Source: Hyphomicrobiaceae bacterium
GTDB lineage: Bacteria; Pseudomonadota; Alphaproteobacteria; Rhizobiales; Hyphomicrobiaceae
DNA: 64,000 nucleotides
NCBI GenBank assembly: GCA_020638035.1
Contig: JACKJI010000006.1
Location: 64,501 to 128,500, forward strand
Direction: 5' to 3'
Shown here: one piece after another, positions 16,835-25,053 of the stretch
Layout: each line of letters starts with the position of its first letter
Numbering within the stretch: the first letter of the stretch is position 1
Notes under the pieces: model-generated
What the model was told of the DNA's origin: nothing
Seen by the model: the letters and a program-made list of their open reading frames with translations, nothing else
The model's database searches: none
Program-made: the position numbers and the translations under genes

Positions 16835-17215
16835 ATGTTCGAACCCCGCAAGATGCCGACGTTTCCCCGGCGAACTGACATTGTCTCTGACGCCGAGACC
16901 ATTCCCATGCCGCCGCCGCTTCCCGACCCTGCTGCCGAGGAGCTGCTTGCTCCGGCCGGTGCACCGGTACAGGCGCCCGTTTCCGAGTCTGTCGCCTCCG
17001 CCGATGCGTTCGCGCAAGCGCTGCGTAACGGCACCATCCCGCAGTTTTCGGAGCAGCCTGCCGACACCGAGGTCGTCGCCGACCCGCCACCCTTGAACGC
17101 CGACGAAGAGCGGGCCGCCTGGCAGAACCTCATCGCCTTCATCAACCAGCACAAGGATGAGGGCACCAGGGTCGAGATCGCTGATCCCGACAGCTTCATG
17201 AAGGGCCTCAGCTGA
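16835..17215 (+). CDS. Hypothetical proline-rich protein of the transfer/replication operon
   Basis: A 126-residue acidic protein. Residues about 20-60 are Pro/Ala-rich and probably disordered; the last 40 ('NADEERAAWQNLIAFINQHKDEGTRVEIADP') look like a folded helix-strand unit. I do not recognise it. Close spacing to both neighbours and same strand make it a likely operon member. The Pro-rich content resembles other proteins in this run (17241, 18287, 18963), hinting at a common assembly. Confidence 0.6.
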   Translation: MFEPRKMPTFPRRTDIVSDAETIPMPPPLPDPAAEELLAPAGAPVQAPVSESVASADAFAQALRNGTIPQFSEQPADTEVVADPPPLNADEERAAWQNLIAFINQHKDEGTRVEIADPDSFMKGLS

Positions 17216-17240
17216 AGACCCCAACGCGGAGAGCATCACC

Positions 17241-18242
17241 ATGACGACGCATTTCCCGAACATGAGCAACGGGGCCAACGGCTCCACACCACCCCAGCAG
17301 CAGCCTGCCCAACCGGTACACCAGGCGCCGCCTCCCCTGCCTCCGGGTGCCCCCTGGCAGTTCAAGCATCTGTTGCGGTTTCCCAATGACCCGATCGTCC
17401 GGCAGCGCTTCGAGTTCCGGGACCTCGCGCTCAAGATCCGCGAGCATCTGACGAACCAGGTCGGCCAGTACACCCGCGACAAGGCCGCGCGCATGCTGTG
17501 GGTTCAGGGTAAGCCTGGTGAAGGCAAATCCGATGGCTGCCTCATTGCTTGCCTCAACGCCAACTTCACCACGGCGGTGCTCTCGCCTGGCCTGTTCGCC
17601 GGGGAGGTCGAAGGCGCATCGGTCCAGACCCTGCACGCCGTCATGGCCGAGTTGGAGCGCTGGTCAGCGACCTATAACGTCCGCGTCGTCGTCATCATCG
17701 ACGACTTCGATCTCTCCACCGCCAACGTCGGTGAGAACCAAGGCCACACCATCAACAGCCAGCTGCTCGTCAACGAGTTCATGGCTCTTGCGGACAAGCG
17801 CCACCTCTATCGCAATGTCGACGGCTCCAACATCGGCTTCATCATCACCGTGAACGACGCCACGGGGATGCGCGAAAGCCTCCATCGTCCCGGCCGCGCG
17901 ATCTGGTACGACCATATGCCTAGCCCGGAAGACCGCACCAATATCGCCTGGTCTGTCCTCGACCCCAAAACCTCGACCGAGCGTGCGCTGGTGACGGCGC
18001 TGGTGCGCAAGAACATCCGGCAGCCCATTGCGTTCTGGACCGCGTTGCAACTCCATATGCGTGCGCTCCAGGCCCGCAGCCTGATCGAGAAGGGTATGCC
18101 GGAGGCTTCCGCCATCAACGCCGTCTACCAGCGGCGCCTGGCACTCACGCCGGAGACCGCCTGGGCGGCAGCCAAGCTCATCCGCACGTCGCGCGTCCGC
18201 AACTACCTGACCAACCGCAAGCGGTGGTGGGGGCGCCGCTGA
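17241..18242 (+). CDS. AAA-type ATPase
   Basis: A 333-residue protein. After a Pro/Gln-rich tail (1-40) there is a Walker A 'QGKPGEGKS' (about 89-97), Walker B 'VVVIIDDFD' (about 149-157), a sensor-1-like 'IGFIITVND' and a possible arginine finger in 'HRPGRAIWYDHMP'. The fold resembles AAA+ proteins that remodel DNA or protein complexes. In this operon it may load a helicase or act in DNA packaging or transfer, but no substrate can be named. The gene starts 25 bases after the previous stop, with GGAGAG upstream of the ATG. Confidence 0.8.
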   Translation: MTTHFPNMSNGANGSTPPQQQPAQPVHQAPPPLPPGAPWQFKHLLRFPNDPIVRQRFEFRDLALKIREHLTNQVGQYTRDKAARMLWVQGKPGEGKSDGCLIACLNANFTTAVLSPGLFAGEVEGASVQTLHAVMAELERWSATYNVRVVVIIDDFDLSTANVGENQGHTINSQLLVNEFMALADKRHLYRNVDGSNIGFIITVNDATGMRESLHRPGRAIWYDHMPSPEDRTNIAWSVLDPKTSTERALVTALVRKNIRQPIAFWTALQLHMRALQARSLIEKGMPEASAINAVYQRRLALTPETAWAAAKLIRTSRVRNYLTNRKRWWGRR

Positions 18243-18286
18243 CGCGGCCCTCCACATCCTCCTGCATCCGCGAAAGGACCGATGCC

Positions 18287-18955
18287 ATGACCACGCTCGC
18301 CGCACCCAAAGTTTCGCTCAAACTGACCCCCGTCCCCAAGACCGTCCTCTATGCAGGTCTTGCCGGCGAGATGCTCGCCAACACCGGCATGAAGGACAAT
18401 GACCAGGTCCGTGCCGTCCAGCAAGCCGTCAGCGAAGGCCTCATCGAGGAGGTCATCGTGGCTGCCAAGCATGCCGATGGTCGCGTCGAAAAGTTCACGC
18501 TCAAAATGAAGCCGTTCACGTCTACCGATACCGTGTCGCTGCAGCTTGAAGCCGGCAAGAGCTATCTGGAGACCCTCGATGTCGGCATCGCCGCCGGCGT
18601 CCAGTACGCCGCCGACCTCATCAAGCGCCGGGGCCTCACGCCCACCTTCTATGTCAAGTGGGCCGCCCGTGCCCGCGCGGCACCCGCCGTCATCGCTGAC
18701 GCCATCAAGCGCCTCAACCTCACGGTCGAAACCGAGCCGCCCCCCGATCCGCTGCCGACGCCGGAGCCGGACTACACCTACCACGAGCCGCCCCGGCCCC
18801 CGACCCCGCCGCCCCGGCGCTACCCGCAGACGGTCCACACCTACGTGGCACCGCCCGCGCTACCGCCCCAGCATGTCTACAAGCCGGTGCTGACCATCAC
18901 GCCGGCCAAGGACACCGGGGTCACGTTCTCCTACGAAACCACCCGTCGCGGATAA
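18287..18955 (+). CDS. Hypothetical protein of the transfer/replication operon
   Basis: A 222-residue protein with a compact N-terminal 150 residues (alternating strands and helices, e.g. 'VSLKLTPVPKTVLYAGLAGEML', 'VRAVQQAVSEGLIEEVIVAAKH') and a Pro/Tyr-rich tail ('EPPRPPTPPPRRYPQ') followed by a short C-terminal strand segment. I do not recognise it. The ATG at 18287 has AAAGGACC about 9 bases before it. It is read in step with its neighbours (8 bases to the next gene), so a shared role with the ATPase and FtsK-like motor is likely. Confidence 0.6.
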   Translation: MTTLAAPKVSLKLTPVPKTVLYAGLAGEMLANTGMKDNDQVRAVQQAVSEGLIEEVIVAAKHADGRVEKFTLKMKPFTSTDTVSLQLEAGKSYLETLDVGIAAGVQYAADLIKRRGLTPTFYVKWAARARAAPAVIADAIKRLNLTVETEPPPDPLPTPEPDYTYHEPPRPPTPPPRRYPQTVHTYVAPPALPPQHVYKPVLTITPAKDTGVTFSYETTRRG

Positions 18956-18962
18956 CCCGACC

Positions 18963-19268
18963 ATGGGCCTCTTCGACAGCTTCCGCCGCAAGCCTCCGGC
19001 GCCGACCGTTCCGCCGGCGCCGACGGTGACGCTTGCGCTTGCGCTCGCCCCGGCGCCCACGTTCCAGCCGTTGCCGGTCCAGCCCGGCAACGCGCTCGAC
19101 AGCGAGGTGAGCCGCCTATGGCTGCAATACCAGCAGTCGAAGGATACCACGACCTGGGACGGGTTCCTCCGCTCCCTCGCCGCCCACAACACCGTCCTGC
19201 AAAGCCAGATCGCCGACGTGGAAAAACATCTCAAGGACTATCCCCCCGGCAGCGAGGTGCGCCCATGA
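18963..19268 (+). CDS. Small hypothetical protein coupled to the FtsK-like gene
   Basis: A 101-residue protein: a short basic start ('MGLFDSFRRKPPAP'), a Pro/Ala/Thr linker, and a C-terminal helical part ('NALDSEVSRLWLQYQQSKDTTTWDGFLRSLAAHNTVLQSQIADVEKHL') that could form a coiled coil. I do not recognise it. The stop codon overlaps the FtsK-like start by 4 bases (ATGA), so the two are probably made in fixed ratio. An adaptor for the motor is possible but unproven. Confidence 0.6.
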   Translation: MGLFDSFRRKPPAPTVPPAPTVTLALALAPAPTFQPLPVQPGNALDSEVSRLWLQYQQSKDTTTWDGFLRSLAAHNTVLQSQIADVEKHLKDYPPGSEVRP

Positions 19269-20647
19269 ACCTTCCCCCCGCCATCACTGCCGCCCAGCTG
19301 CAGGAGGCCCGCGCGCTGGTCCGTCTCCGCTTGGAGCGCACGACAAAGCTCGCCGCGCTCCGCCACAAGCTTGCTTGTGCAGAAGTCTCTGCCAAGCACT
19401 CCAGCGAGCGCCTTTCCGCACGCCTTCGTTTCCGTCTCAAGCCAGAGTTGCTTTCCGGTCTTGCCGAGTTCCTCCAGCGCAACCATCCTCGACATCACCA
19501 AGCGATCCATTTTCAATATCGGATTTTCCTGAAGGACATGATTGATCCCTTCCGGGTGCCGGTGCCGGGCCTGCCTCCCGTCAAGCCTCGCACGATTGAC
19601 TTCGCGGCGCTGCCTTTGGCGGCACGGCCCTATCTCACCGGCCCCTATCTCGACATCGCGCAGAATAACCGCTTTGCCGAAGTGGACCTCCTGCAGTCTC
19701 GGCCCACGCAGGGCCGCATCGTCATGCTGCAATCCGGTGGCCCGGTCGACATCGACGAGTGGCGCGGCAAGCTCGCCGACCTCAACGCCTGGCTTACCGG
19801 CGGTGAAGCCAACCACACGTGGACCATCACGGCCCATACAGCCTCGACGGTGACGCTCACGCTGCAACAGAAGCTGCCGTCGGTCATTCCGTTCGACCGG
19901 CGCTTCCTCGCGCCCGCTGCCCTGTTCGTCGGCATCGACGTGACCACGCGTAAACCGGTCCATATCCCGTTCAAGGATTTGACCGCTGGCACCTACATCG
20001 CCGGCACCAGCGGCTCCGGCAAGACCTCTGCCTTGCACGTCCTGCTGCGGTCCATCTTCGCCAACCTGGCGCATTTCGAGGCAGTCCATCTGGTCGACGG
20101 CAAAGACGGTGTTGGTCTTGGACGCTACGCAAGACTGCACAAAAAAATCCGCGTCCTCTACGATGAACCGGATGTCTGGCAACTCGCCGCCGAACTCAAC
20201 GTCCTCATGCGGGAACGCAACGCCCAGCAGCGCGCCCAGGGCATCGAGAAGGCGACCAGAAATTTTGTTGCCCTCGTCATTGACGAGCTGCCAACGTTCG
20301 TCGCCAAGCCGCCCAAGGACCAGCAGAAGGACCACGCCGCCTTCCTGGACAACCTTCAGCGCATCGCCATGCGTGGACGCTCCGCTGGCATCCGCATGTT
20401 CTTGGTCTCCCAGTCTCCCGTGGCAGACCAGTGCCCTGTCACGCTGCGCACCAACTGCGCCATGACGATCGCGTTCCGCTTGCCGGAAAACGCGCACGCC
20501 ACCGCGCTGTTCGGCACGCTCGACGCCGCCAACGACCCGCGCAAGCTGCCCACCGGCCAGGCCATCGTCCAGCAGTCAGACACCGGCACCATCAGCGCGG
20601 TGCAATTTCCGTTTGCGCCGCTCTACCAGCCGGGGAAGTTTCGATGA
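19265..20647 (+). CDS. FtsK/SpoIIIE-like DNA translocase motor
   Basis: A 460-residue protein. The motor domain has Walker A 'AGTSGSGKT' (about 246-254), 'HLVDGKDGVGLG', Walker B 'ALVIDELP' (about 336-343) and 'RSAGIRMFLVSQSP', the hallmark order of FtsK/TraB/TcpA pumps. The first 120 residues are helical and not membrane-spanning, unlike full FtsK or VirD4. The next gene, overlapping by 4 bases, encodes a four-segment membrane protein that could supply the anchor. FtsK-like proteins move double-stranded DNA (actinomycete TraB) or couple relaxosomes to secretion channels. Which applies here is open. Confidence 0.85.
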   Translation: MNLPPAITAAQLQEARALVRLRLERTTKLAALRHKLACAEVSAKHSSERLSARLRFRLKPELLSGLAEFLQRNHPRHHQAIHFQYRIFLKDMIDPFRVPVPGLPPVKPRTIDFAALPLAARPYLTGPYLDIAQNNRFAEVDLLQSRPTQGRIVMLQSGGPVDIDEWRGKLADLNAWLTGGEANHTWTITAHTASTVTLTLQQKLPSVIPFDRRFLAPAALFVGIDVTTRKPVHIPFKDLTAGTYIAGTSGSGKTSALHVLLRSIFANLAHFEAVHLVDGKDGVGLGRYARLHKKIRVLYDEPDVWQLAAELNVLMRERNAQQRAQGIEKATRNFVALVIDELPTFVAKPPKDQQKDHAAFLDNLQRIAMRGRSAGIRMFLVSQSPVADQCPVTLRTNCAMTIAFRLPENAHATALFGTLDAANDPRKLPTGQAIVQQSDTGTISAVQFPFAPLYQPGKFR

Positions 20648-21492
20648 TCGGGCTCGCCCGCCTCGCCGTTCTGCTCGCCGCCGGCACGACCCTCTGGTTC
20701 AACGGCAGCTATGCCTACCTCAAGGGTGACGGCTTAACCCAGAAGATGGGCCTCATTGCCCTGGCGGTCACGATTGATCTTGCCAAATGCACCTTCCTCG
20801 GCGCCGCCGCCCTAACCTGGAATGACCGCTACCGACTGCGCGCTTTCGTGTTCGCCCTTCTCTGGCTGCCAGCCCTTGCCTTCTCCACCTTCTGCGGCTT
20901 CAGCTTCATCACCACCAACCGCACTACCTCCTCCGCCCTCGTCGCCGGCAAGGCCGAACAACGTGTCCGCGCCCAGGACGATTACGACCGCTCCCTCGCT
21001 GACCTTGACACCGCCAAACAGTCCCCAAACTGGCACGCCACCGCCGCCTGCACGGCACCCAAGAACCGCAAGCAGCGCGACTACTGCGCCTCCGTCGCAA
21101 GCCTCGAGGAGGCCCTGAGCACTGCCAGCGCCAAGCTCGGCTCGGCCCCGACGTTCAAACCCGACCCGGAACTCACCACCCTGCGCGCCGTCGTGCCCCT
21201 CGATACTGCGACGCTCACGTTCATTGTCAGTGCTGTTCCCGCGTTCCTTATTGAGCTGCTCGCCAGCCTCGGCAGCTACGCCGTCAGCCCGAGGTTTGCG
21301 CGCAAGGCTCCTGAGATGCCCGCAGAAGACGTTTCGCGTTTACGGGCAGGGTGGTGGCGCCGCCGTTCGGAATGTTCATCAGCGGCCCGTTCTGTCGCTC
21401 TGGAAACCGCTTTGCCGCCCACCTCTCCCGAATTGGCAGCATTGGCCAAGTCCCCGAGGATCAAGCTTCCGCGTGTCGCGTCTAAGCCATGA
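20644..21492 (+). CDS. Membrane protein coupled to the FtsK-like motor
   Basis: A 282-residue protein with four probable transmembrane segments: about 2-20 ('LARLAVLLAAGTTLWF'), 34-57 ('MGLIALAVTIDLAK'), 66-90 ('FVFALLWLPALAFSTFCGF') and 190-218 ('LTFIVSAVPAFLIELLASLG'). Between the third and fourth lies a 95-residue, helix-rich loop with two cysteines ('TACTAPKNRKQRDYCAS') that could be periplasmic and disulfide-bonded. The C-terminal tail is basic. Its ATG overlaps the stop of the motor gene, so it is a likely membrane anchor or pore partner of that motor. No family is recognised. Confidence 0.75.
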   Translation: MIGLARLAVLLAAGTTLWFNGSYAYLKGDGLTQKMGLIALAVTIDLAKCTFLGAAALTWNDRYRLRAFVFALLWLPALAFSTFCGFSFITTNRTTSSALVAGKAEQRVRAQDDYDRSLADLDTAKQSPNWHATAACTAPKNRKQRDYCASVASLEEALSTASAKLGSAPTFKPDPELTTLRAVVPLDTATLTFIVSAVPAFLIELLASLGSYAVSPRFARKAPEMPAEDVSRLRAGWWRRRSECSSAARSVALETALPPTSPELAALAKSPRIKLPRVASKP

Positions 21493-22135
21493 GCGTTGCT
21501 TCCCTTGATACTAGTATTAGAAATTCCTCGCCGTGCGAATTCTGCATAGATATGTGGCAAACATGCCGGGGCGGAGGAGGGGGTGGGCAGGGACCCGCCC
21601 CCGACGACGACACGGCTATGTCTTCCCACGTTTCGCGCACGCTCAGGCGCAGTGAATTTGTCCACAAGGATCATAGGCCAAGAGCGCGCGGTGGCCTTCA
21701 ATTGAGCCAACCGGCGCGCGGCCACTTAGGGCCTGTGAGCCTTGTGGACAAATTCACGGTATGGGGTGCGCAATCGTTGGGGCTCCCGGTTTGGATTGAA
21801 TGCCCATTTGAGCCGCCGGTAGAATCCGCGCCAGCAATTCCACAGGCGCTTGATGAAAATTATCCAAGCAATGATGCCTGACACGGCAAAAAACATCTCC
21901 ATGATGTTTGTCTTTCGTTGTTCACGGCCGAAAACCGCCGCCGTCTGTTCAGCGTGCTAACCGAACAAGGTCAAACTATCTCGCTCCTTGCCTTGCCACG
22001 GGTAAAGAAAAAGGGGCGCCCGACTAGCACATCGGCGCCCCGTGGTCGGCCCTATCAGACGGTTAGGCCAACACTTTCAACTTGAGCCATTGCTTGCACT
22101 TTGGCAAGTCCCAAGCTGGCGTAGTGCGCACCCCT
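21493..22135. other. Gene-poor stretch after the transfer operon
   Basis: About 640 bases. A frame at 21489-21881 is open but its composition (Gly runs, repeat-encoded residues) does not look like a protein. Visible features are a G/C-rich hairpin (GGGGGTGGG ... GACCCGCCCCC, near 21577-21600) and the long inverted repeat at 21652-21757. Confidence 0.5.
21652..21757. repeat. Long inverted repeat (18-bp perfect arms)
   Basis: GTGAATTTGTCCACAAGG (21652-21669) and its exact complement at 21740-21757, separated by 70 bases that contain further partial symmetry (AGGCC and GCGCGCGG blocks). It would form a large hairpin in single-stranded DNA. It lies downstream of a HUH Rep operon and could be a rolling-circle or single-strand origin or a strong terminator. 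Confidence 0.8.
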
Positions 22136-22609
22136 TCAGCAAATCGAGAACCCGCCCGACGCCTTCAGGAAATTGGCGAACTCGCGCACATTCTCCTCGT
22201 CTTGCTGATAGCGCGTCTCCCATGGACGCACCGTACCCTTCCCTTCGCAGGCATTGCAGGGCTTCTTGTCCCACCCGTTCTTGATGGCTAGCTCGTCCGA
22301 ACGCACCCCCTTGCCCTGGCACAAGTCGCAAGGTTCGTCTGGCAGAGCAGCCAACCAAGCGTCACGGTCAGCAACCAGCTTCGCAACAGTGCCATCGGCC
22401 AAACGTGCATCGAGAACTGCTGCCAGCGCCATTGCGCTGCTTTCCTTTAGGCCATCGCCATCGTTCGACTGCCAGTGCTCGCACTCGGCGCAAATCTCCG
22501 GCGCCAGCGCCACGCAGATGTCGGCTAAGGGCCGCCACCACCACACATTGTTCCGGAAGTATTCCCCTTCCTTAGAGGTTGGGGCTTTGCCAAATACGTC
22601 CATTCCCAT
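22136..22609 (-). CDS. Hypothetical protein with DnaJ-like zinc-finger repeats
   Basis: A 157-residue protein starting 'MGMDVFGKAPTSKEGEYFRNNVWWWRPL', then a helical middle with 'CAECEHW', and near the end two CxxCxGxG units ('CDLCQGKGV' and 'CNACEGKGT') like the zinc-binding repeats of DnaJ. With only two repeats and no J domain it is not a DnaJ; such proteins are common small cargo of alphaproteobacterial plasmids and phages, of unknown role. It is read towards the inverted repeat at 21.7 kb, opposite to the transfer operon, with the DUF3768 gene 13 bases upstream. Confidence 0.75.
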   Translation of the reverse strand: MGMDVFGKAPTSKEGEYFRNNVWWWRPLADICVALAPEICAECEHWQSNDGDGLKESSAMALAAVLDARLADGTVAKLVADRDAWLAALPDEPCDLCQGKGVRSDELAIKNGWDKKPCNACEGKGTVRPWETRYQQDEENVREFANFLKASGGFSIC

Positions 22610-22622
22610 GACACGGCCCCCC

Positions 22623-23018
22623 TCAATACTCGCTGGCCAGCATGATGGTGACCACGCGGCACGTCACCGCCGGGTCTGTCGGGTCGGGGCTGCCGTTTGC
22701 GCAGGACCTATCGTAAGCGTCGATTTTCCAGAATATCTTGTGCCCCTTGAACTCGAACGCCCCGAAGTCATGCTCGCCCCACGAGTCGTTGCCCTCGTCG
22801 AAGGCGTCAAATTCCTTCACCTGCCGGATGATGGCACTCTGGTCGCCCCAACCCATGGCGGCAATGCCTGCGGTTAGCATGATGCGCCCGCTGACGCCGA
22901 GGCCCCGCTCGGGGCATCTTCTGAACGCGTCATTGAGGTCGCGAATTTTGGCTGTTCTGTCAGCCGCCGCCCGCGCAGTGGATTGGTCTTGAGGTCCGTC
23001 TTGAATGACTTGCAGCAT
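22623..23018 (-). CDS. DUF3768 family protein
   Basis: A 131-residue protein with the family's running pattern: 'RCPERGLGVSGRIMLTAGIAAMG', 'VKEFDAFDEGNDSWGEHDFG', 'FEFKGHKIFWKIDAYD', 'SPDPTDPAVTCRVVTIMLASEY'. DUF3768 proteins are frequent on alphaproteobacterial plasmids and integrative elements; their function is unknown. It lies 13 bases upstream of the zinc-finger gene on the same strand and is probably in one operon with it. The conserved part starts near residue 25, so a later start is possible. Confidence 0.85.
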   Translation of the reverse strand: MLQVIQDGPQDQSTARAAADRTAKIRDLNDAFRRCPERGLGVSGRIMLTAGIAAMGWGDQSAIIRQVKEFDAFDEGNDSWGEHDFGAFEFKGHKIFWKIDAYDRSCANGSPDPTDPAVTCRVVTIMLASEY

Positions 23019-23294
23019 GGCAAAGTGCTTTCATTGTCTGCACCGTGGACGCGGTGCCCGCGTAGCCATCGTGCGAAGACGGCGACAATGAAAACCCTGA
23101 CACGTTTCTTCCCTTGAGACCTGGCGCACAAAAAAAGGCGCCGGTTCGCACCCGAACGCCCCAATGCCGTCAACGCTTATTACACGTCTTCACGTTGACT
23201 TGGTCAGCCTACGCCACATTGCGTTGCGCGTCAATTTCGTGTTTTCACATTCGCGGCATTTTCGTCTATAATTTCACTTCTCAGGACAAATTCT

Positions 23295-23531
23295 ATGACA
23301 GACGCCCCCTCATCCTTCCCCGAACGCTTGGCGCTCAATCTCGACACCGCCTTGCAAGCGGAATTTTCCCCCATCATTGACCGCCTGATCGCCGACGGCG
23401 TGCCGCGCGTTGTCGTCGCCCAGGCGATGCTACGGATGGCTGCCAAGTCCATTGCAACCGCCCATGGCGAGACGGAGTTGCGGCAGAGTCTCGCCGAAGC
23501 CCTCGCCATTGCACTGGTCTCTCGCGATTGA
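23295..23531 (+). CDS. Small hypothetical protein
   Basis: A 78-residue helical protein ('ERLALNLDTALQAEFSPIIDRLIADGVPRVVVAQAMLRMAAKSIATAHGETELRQSLAEAL'). The fairly even amphipathic pattern looks like a real small protein rather than chance. I do not recognise it. The ATG at 23295 follows an AT-richer stretch that may hold its promoter. The long hairpin at 23572-23678 begins 40 bases after its stop. Confidence 0.55.
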   Translation: MTDAPSSFPERLALNLDTALQAEFSPIIDRLIADGVPRVVVAQAMLRMAAKSIATAHGETELRQSLAEALAIALVSRD

Positions 23532-23571
23532 TTGCCATGTGGGCCAACAACAAGGCGCTCAAGCTTCACCA

Positions 23572-23678
23572 GAGAATAGGCCCCTTGGGCGCTGCCGCCT
23601 GCGCCAGCCGTCGCGCCTTGCCCCGCTGGCGCGCCGGGGTGAAGGGCAAGGCGCGACGGCTGGCTCCGGAGAATAGGC
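23572..23678. repeat. Large hairpin: 21-bp perfect inverted repeat flanked by 10-bp direct repeats
   Basis: The arms at 23603-23623 and 23644-23664 are exact complements (left arm begins GCCAGCCGTCGCGCCTTGCC) around a 20-base loop that is itself partly symmetric (GGCGCGCC). The direct repeat GAGAATAGGC flanks the whole at 23572-23581 and 23669-23678. No protein is encoded. It could be a miniature inverted-repeat element with a target duplication, a single-strand origin or an attC-like folded site. Confidence 0.85.
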
Positions 23679-23803
23679 ATCGCCGAGCCGGAGGCCATTG
23701 CGCCACACCCCCATCCGTCAATCGTCCTAACCGACCAGTTCCCTGCCCACCGCTACAGCACCGAGCCTTGTCTACCTCGCCAACTCCACCCACGCTCGGC
23801 GTC

Positions 23804-24214
23804 ATGATCATCACCCATGCGGTCAACGTTCATGGCCAAAGCCGCGTCTATCTGGGCGGCACCGGAAGCCTCTTCGCTTGGATCGAGCCGCTGCCCGATA
23901 GCCCCCGTTGGGTCTTCCGCTTCAAGGAAGGACTATGCGCTAACCCCCTCCTCGACCAGGACATGCGCAGCTGGGCCACCCATTTGCTCTTGAAGCTCGC
24001 TGACCTTCTCAACGTAGCCCCGGCCGACCTGGCCAACGTGCCGTATGAGGCCATCGCCAGCCTGCATAATGACAGCCCGCTGGAACATGCTCGGATGCCC
24101 ACCCCTCGCAAGCGAACGCTCGGCACCGCGTACATGGCGACGTCTCCCGGCATTACACGGCCAAGTGGGGATTTCCATCCCGGTGACTATTCCAACCGCA
24201 ACAGGCGTCGCTAG
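23804..24214 (+). CDS. Hypothetical protein
   Basis: A 136-residue protein with a beta-rich start ('MIITHAVNVHGQSRVYLGGTGSLFAWIEPLPDSPRWVFRFKEG') and a helical middle ('MRSWATHLLLKLADLLNVAPADLANVPYEAIASLH'). The tail is basic. I do not recognise it. The start at 23804 is chosen because the frame upstream runs through the large hairpin and reads as low-complexity. No obvious operon partner; the next gene is convergent. Confidence 0.55.
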   Translation: MIITHAVNVHGQSRVYLGGTGSLFAWIEPLPDSPRWVFRFKEGLCANPLLDQDMRSWATHLLLKLADLLNVAPADLANVPYEAIASLHNDSPLEHARMPTPRKRTLGTAYMATSPGITRPSGDFHPGDYSNRNRRR

Positions 24215-24378
24215 TTCCCAATCGGCTCAAGATTCTACCCAGGAATTGACCGTCGTCTGCGTCACCCCTGCTTGCGATGCAAGCGTGCGCTGGCTGCCAC
24301 TCTTGAGCCATAAGTAGGCGCAGCATAGTCCAGCCTCAGCGAGACAGAGATTATCTCAAAGGCACCCGTGGTTGTCGT

Positions 24379-25053
24379 CTACTGACTAACTTTCCTGGCA
24401 ATGGCGATTGCGATGAAATAGACACCAGATAGTACTTGAATATCTACAAGTAGCTTTGCTGTGAATGACTTAGGCAACATATCTCCAAATCCGAGTGTTG
24501 TCTGTGTGACAACGCTGAAATGCAAACAATCTAACAGCGACAATAAGACATCCTTTATAGGCCACTTCGTCGCGTCCGCAAATTTTTGGTTTTTAGCGTA
24601 CTCCGTGACAGATTCAATTTCATGCAGCCCAAGCAGGCTACCCTTAGAAAAATAGTTCAATCCATAATACAGCAATGCAAACAACAATATTGTTTGCACA
24701 TAGGATGCATAAAGTTCATTCGCCGTAAAATCTTCGCTCACCGACCTCCGGGCGAACAGGTAAAGATTCCATAGTGGCAGCCAGATAGCTACAACCGCCA
24801 AGCTCAGAGCAATCAGCAAGACGATTACGGTAATTATCGTTTCAGCAAGCTGGACACCGTAAGAATTCTGCCAAAGTTGGCCGTCGAACAGCCAATGTAT
24901 ACGCCGCAACGTGTCTTGAACGGGCCAATCAGGCTGAATGATCAAAATGTGCACAAAAGCAACAGTCGCAGCCGCTATTGTAGCGCCCACAATAGGTGGC
25001 AGCTTTTCGTACGTTTGTGGAAGTTGCGCCGCCCACCGAAGCAATCGCATCAT
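24379..25053 (-). CDS. Two-transmembrane-type potassium channel
   Basis: A 224-residue membrane protein with about four hydrophobic segments ('GATIAAATVAFVHILII', 'TIITVIVLLIALSLAVVAIWLP', 'TILLFALLYYGLNYF' and the final 'LLVDIQVLSGVYFIAIAIA'). Between the last two lies a pore helix and filter 'HFSVVTQTTLGFGDMLP', the TxGxGD signature of potassium-selective ion channels. It has no cytoplasmic RCK or cyclic-nucleotide domain. It is a single gene, less GC-rich than its neighbours, between the hairpin region and the mobilization genes. Its presence on a mobile element is unusual; a role in stress or defence-linked ion flux is speculative. Confidence 0.85.
   Translation of the reverse strand: MMRLLRWAAQLPQTYEKLPPIVGATIAAATVAFVHILIIQPDWPVQDTLRRIHWLFDGQLWQNSYGVQLAETIITVIVLLIALSLAVVAIWLPLWNLYLFARRSVSEDFTANELYASYVQTILLFALLYYGLNYFSKGSLLGLHEIESVTEYAKNQKFADATKWPIKDVLLSLLDCLHFSVVTQTTLGFGDMLPKSFTAKLLVDIQVLSGVYFIAIAIARKVSQ

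Noticed and set aside
19238..20497. 419-codon minus-strand frame
   Set aside because: It is antisense to the FtsK-like gene, which has clear Walker motifs and overlaps with both neighbours.
21489..21881. Possible 130-residue protein after the transfer operon
   Set aside because: It contains a Gly run and is encoded partly by the inverted repeat at 21652-21757; no protein-like pattern.
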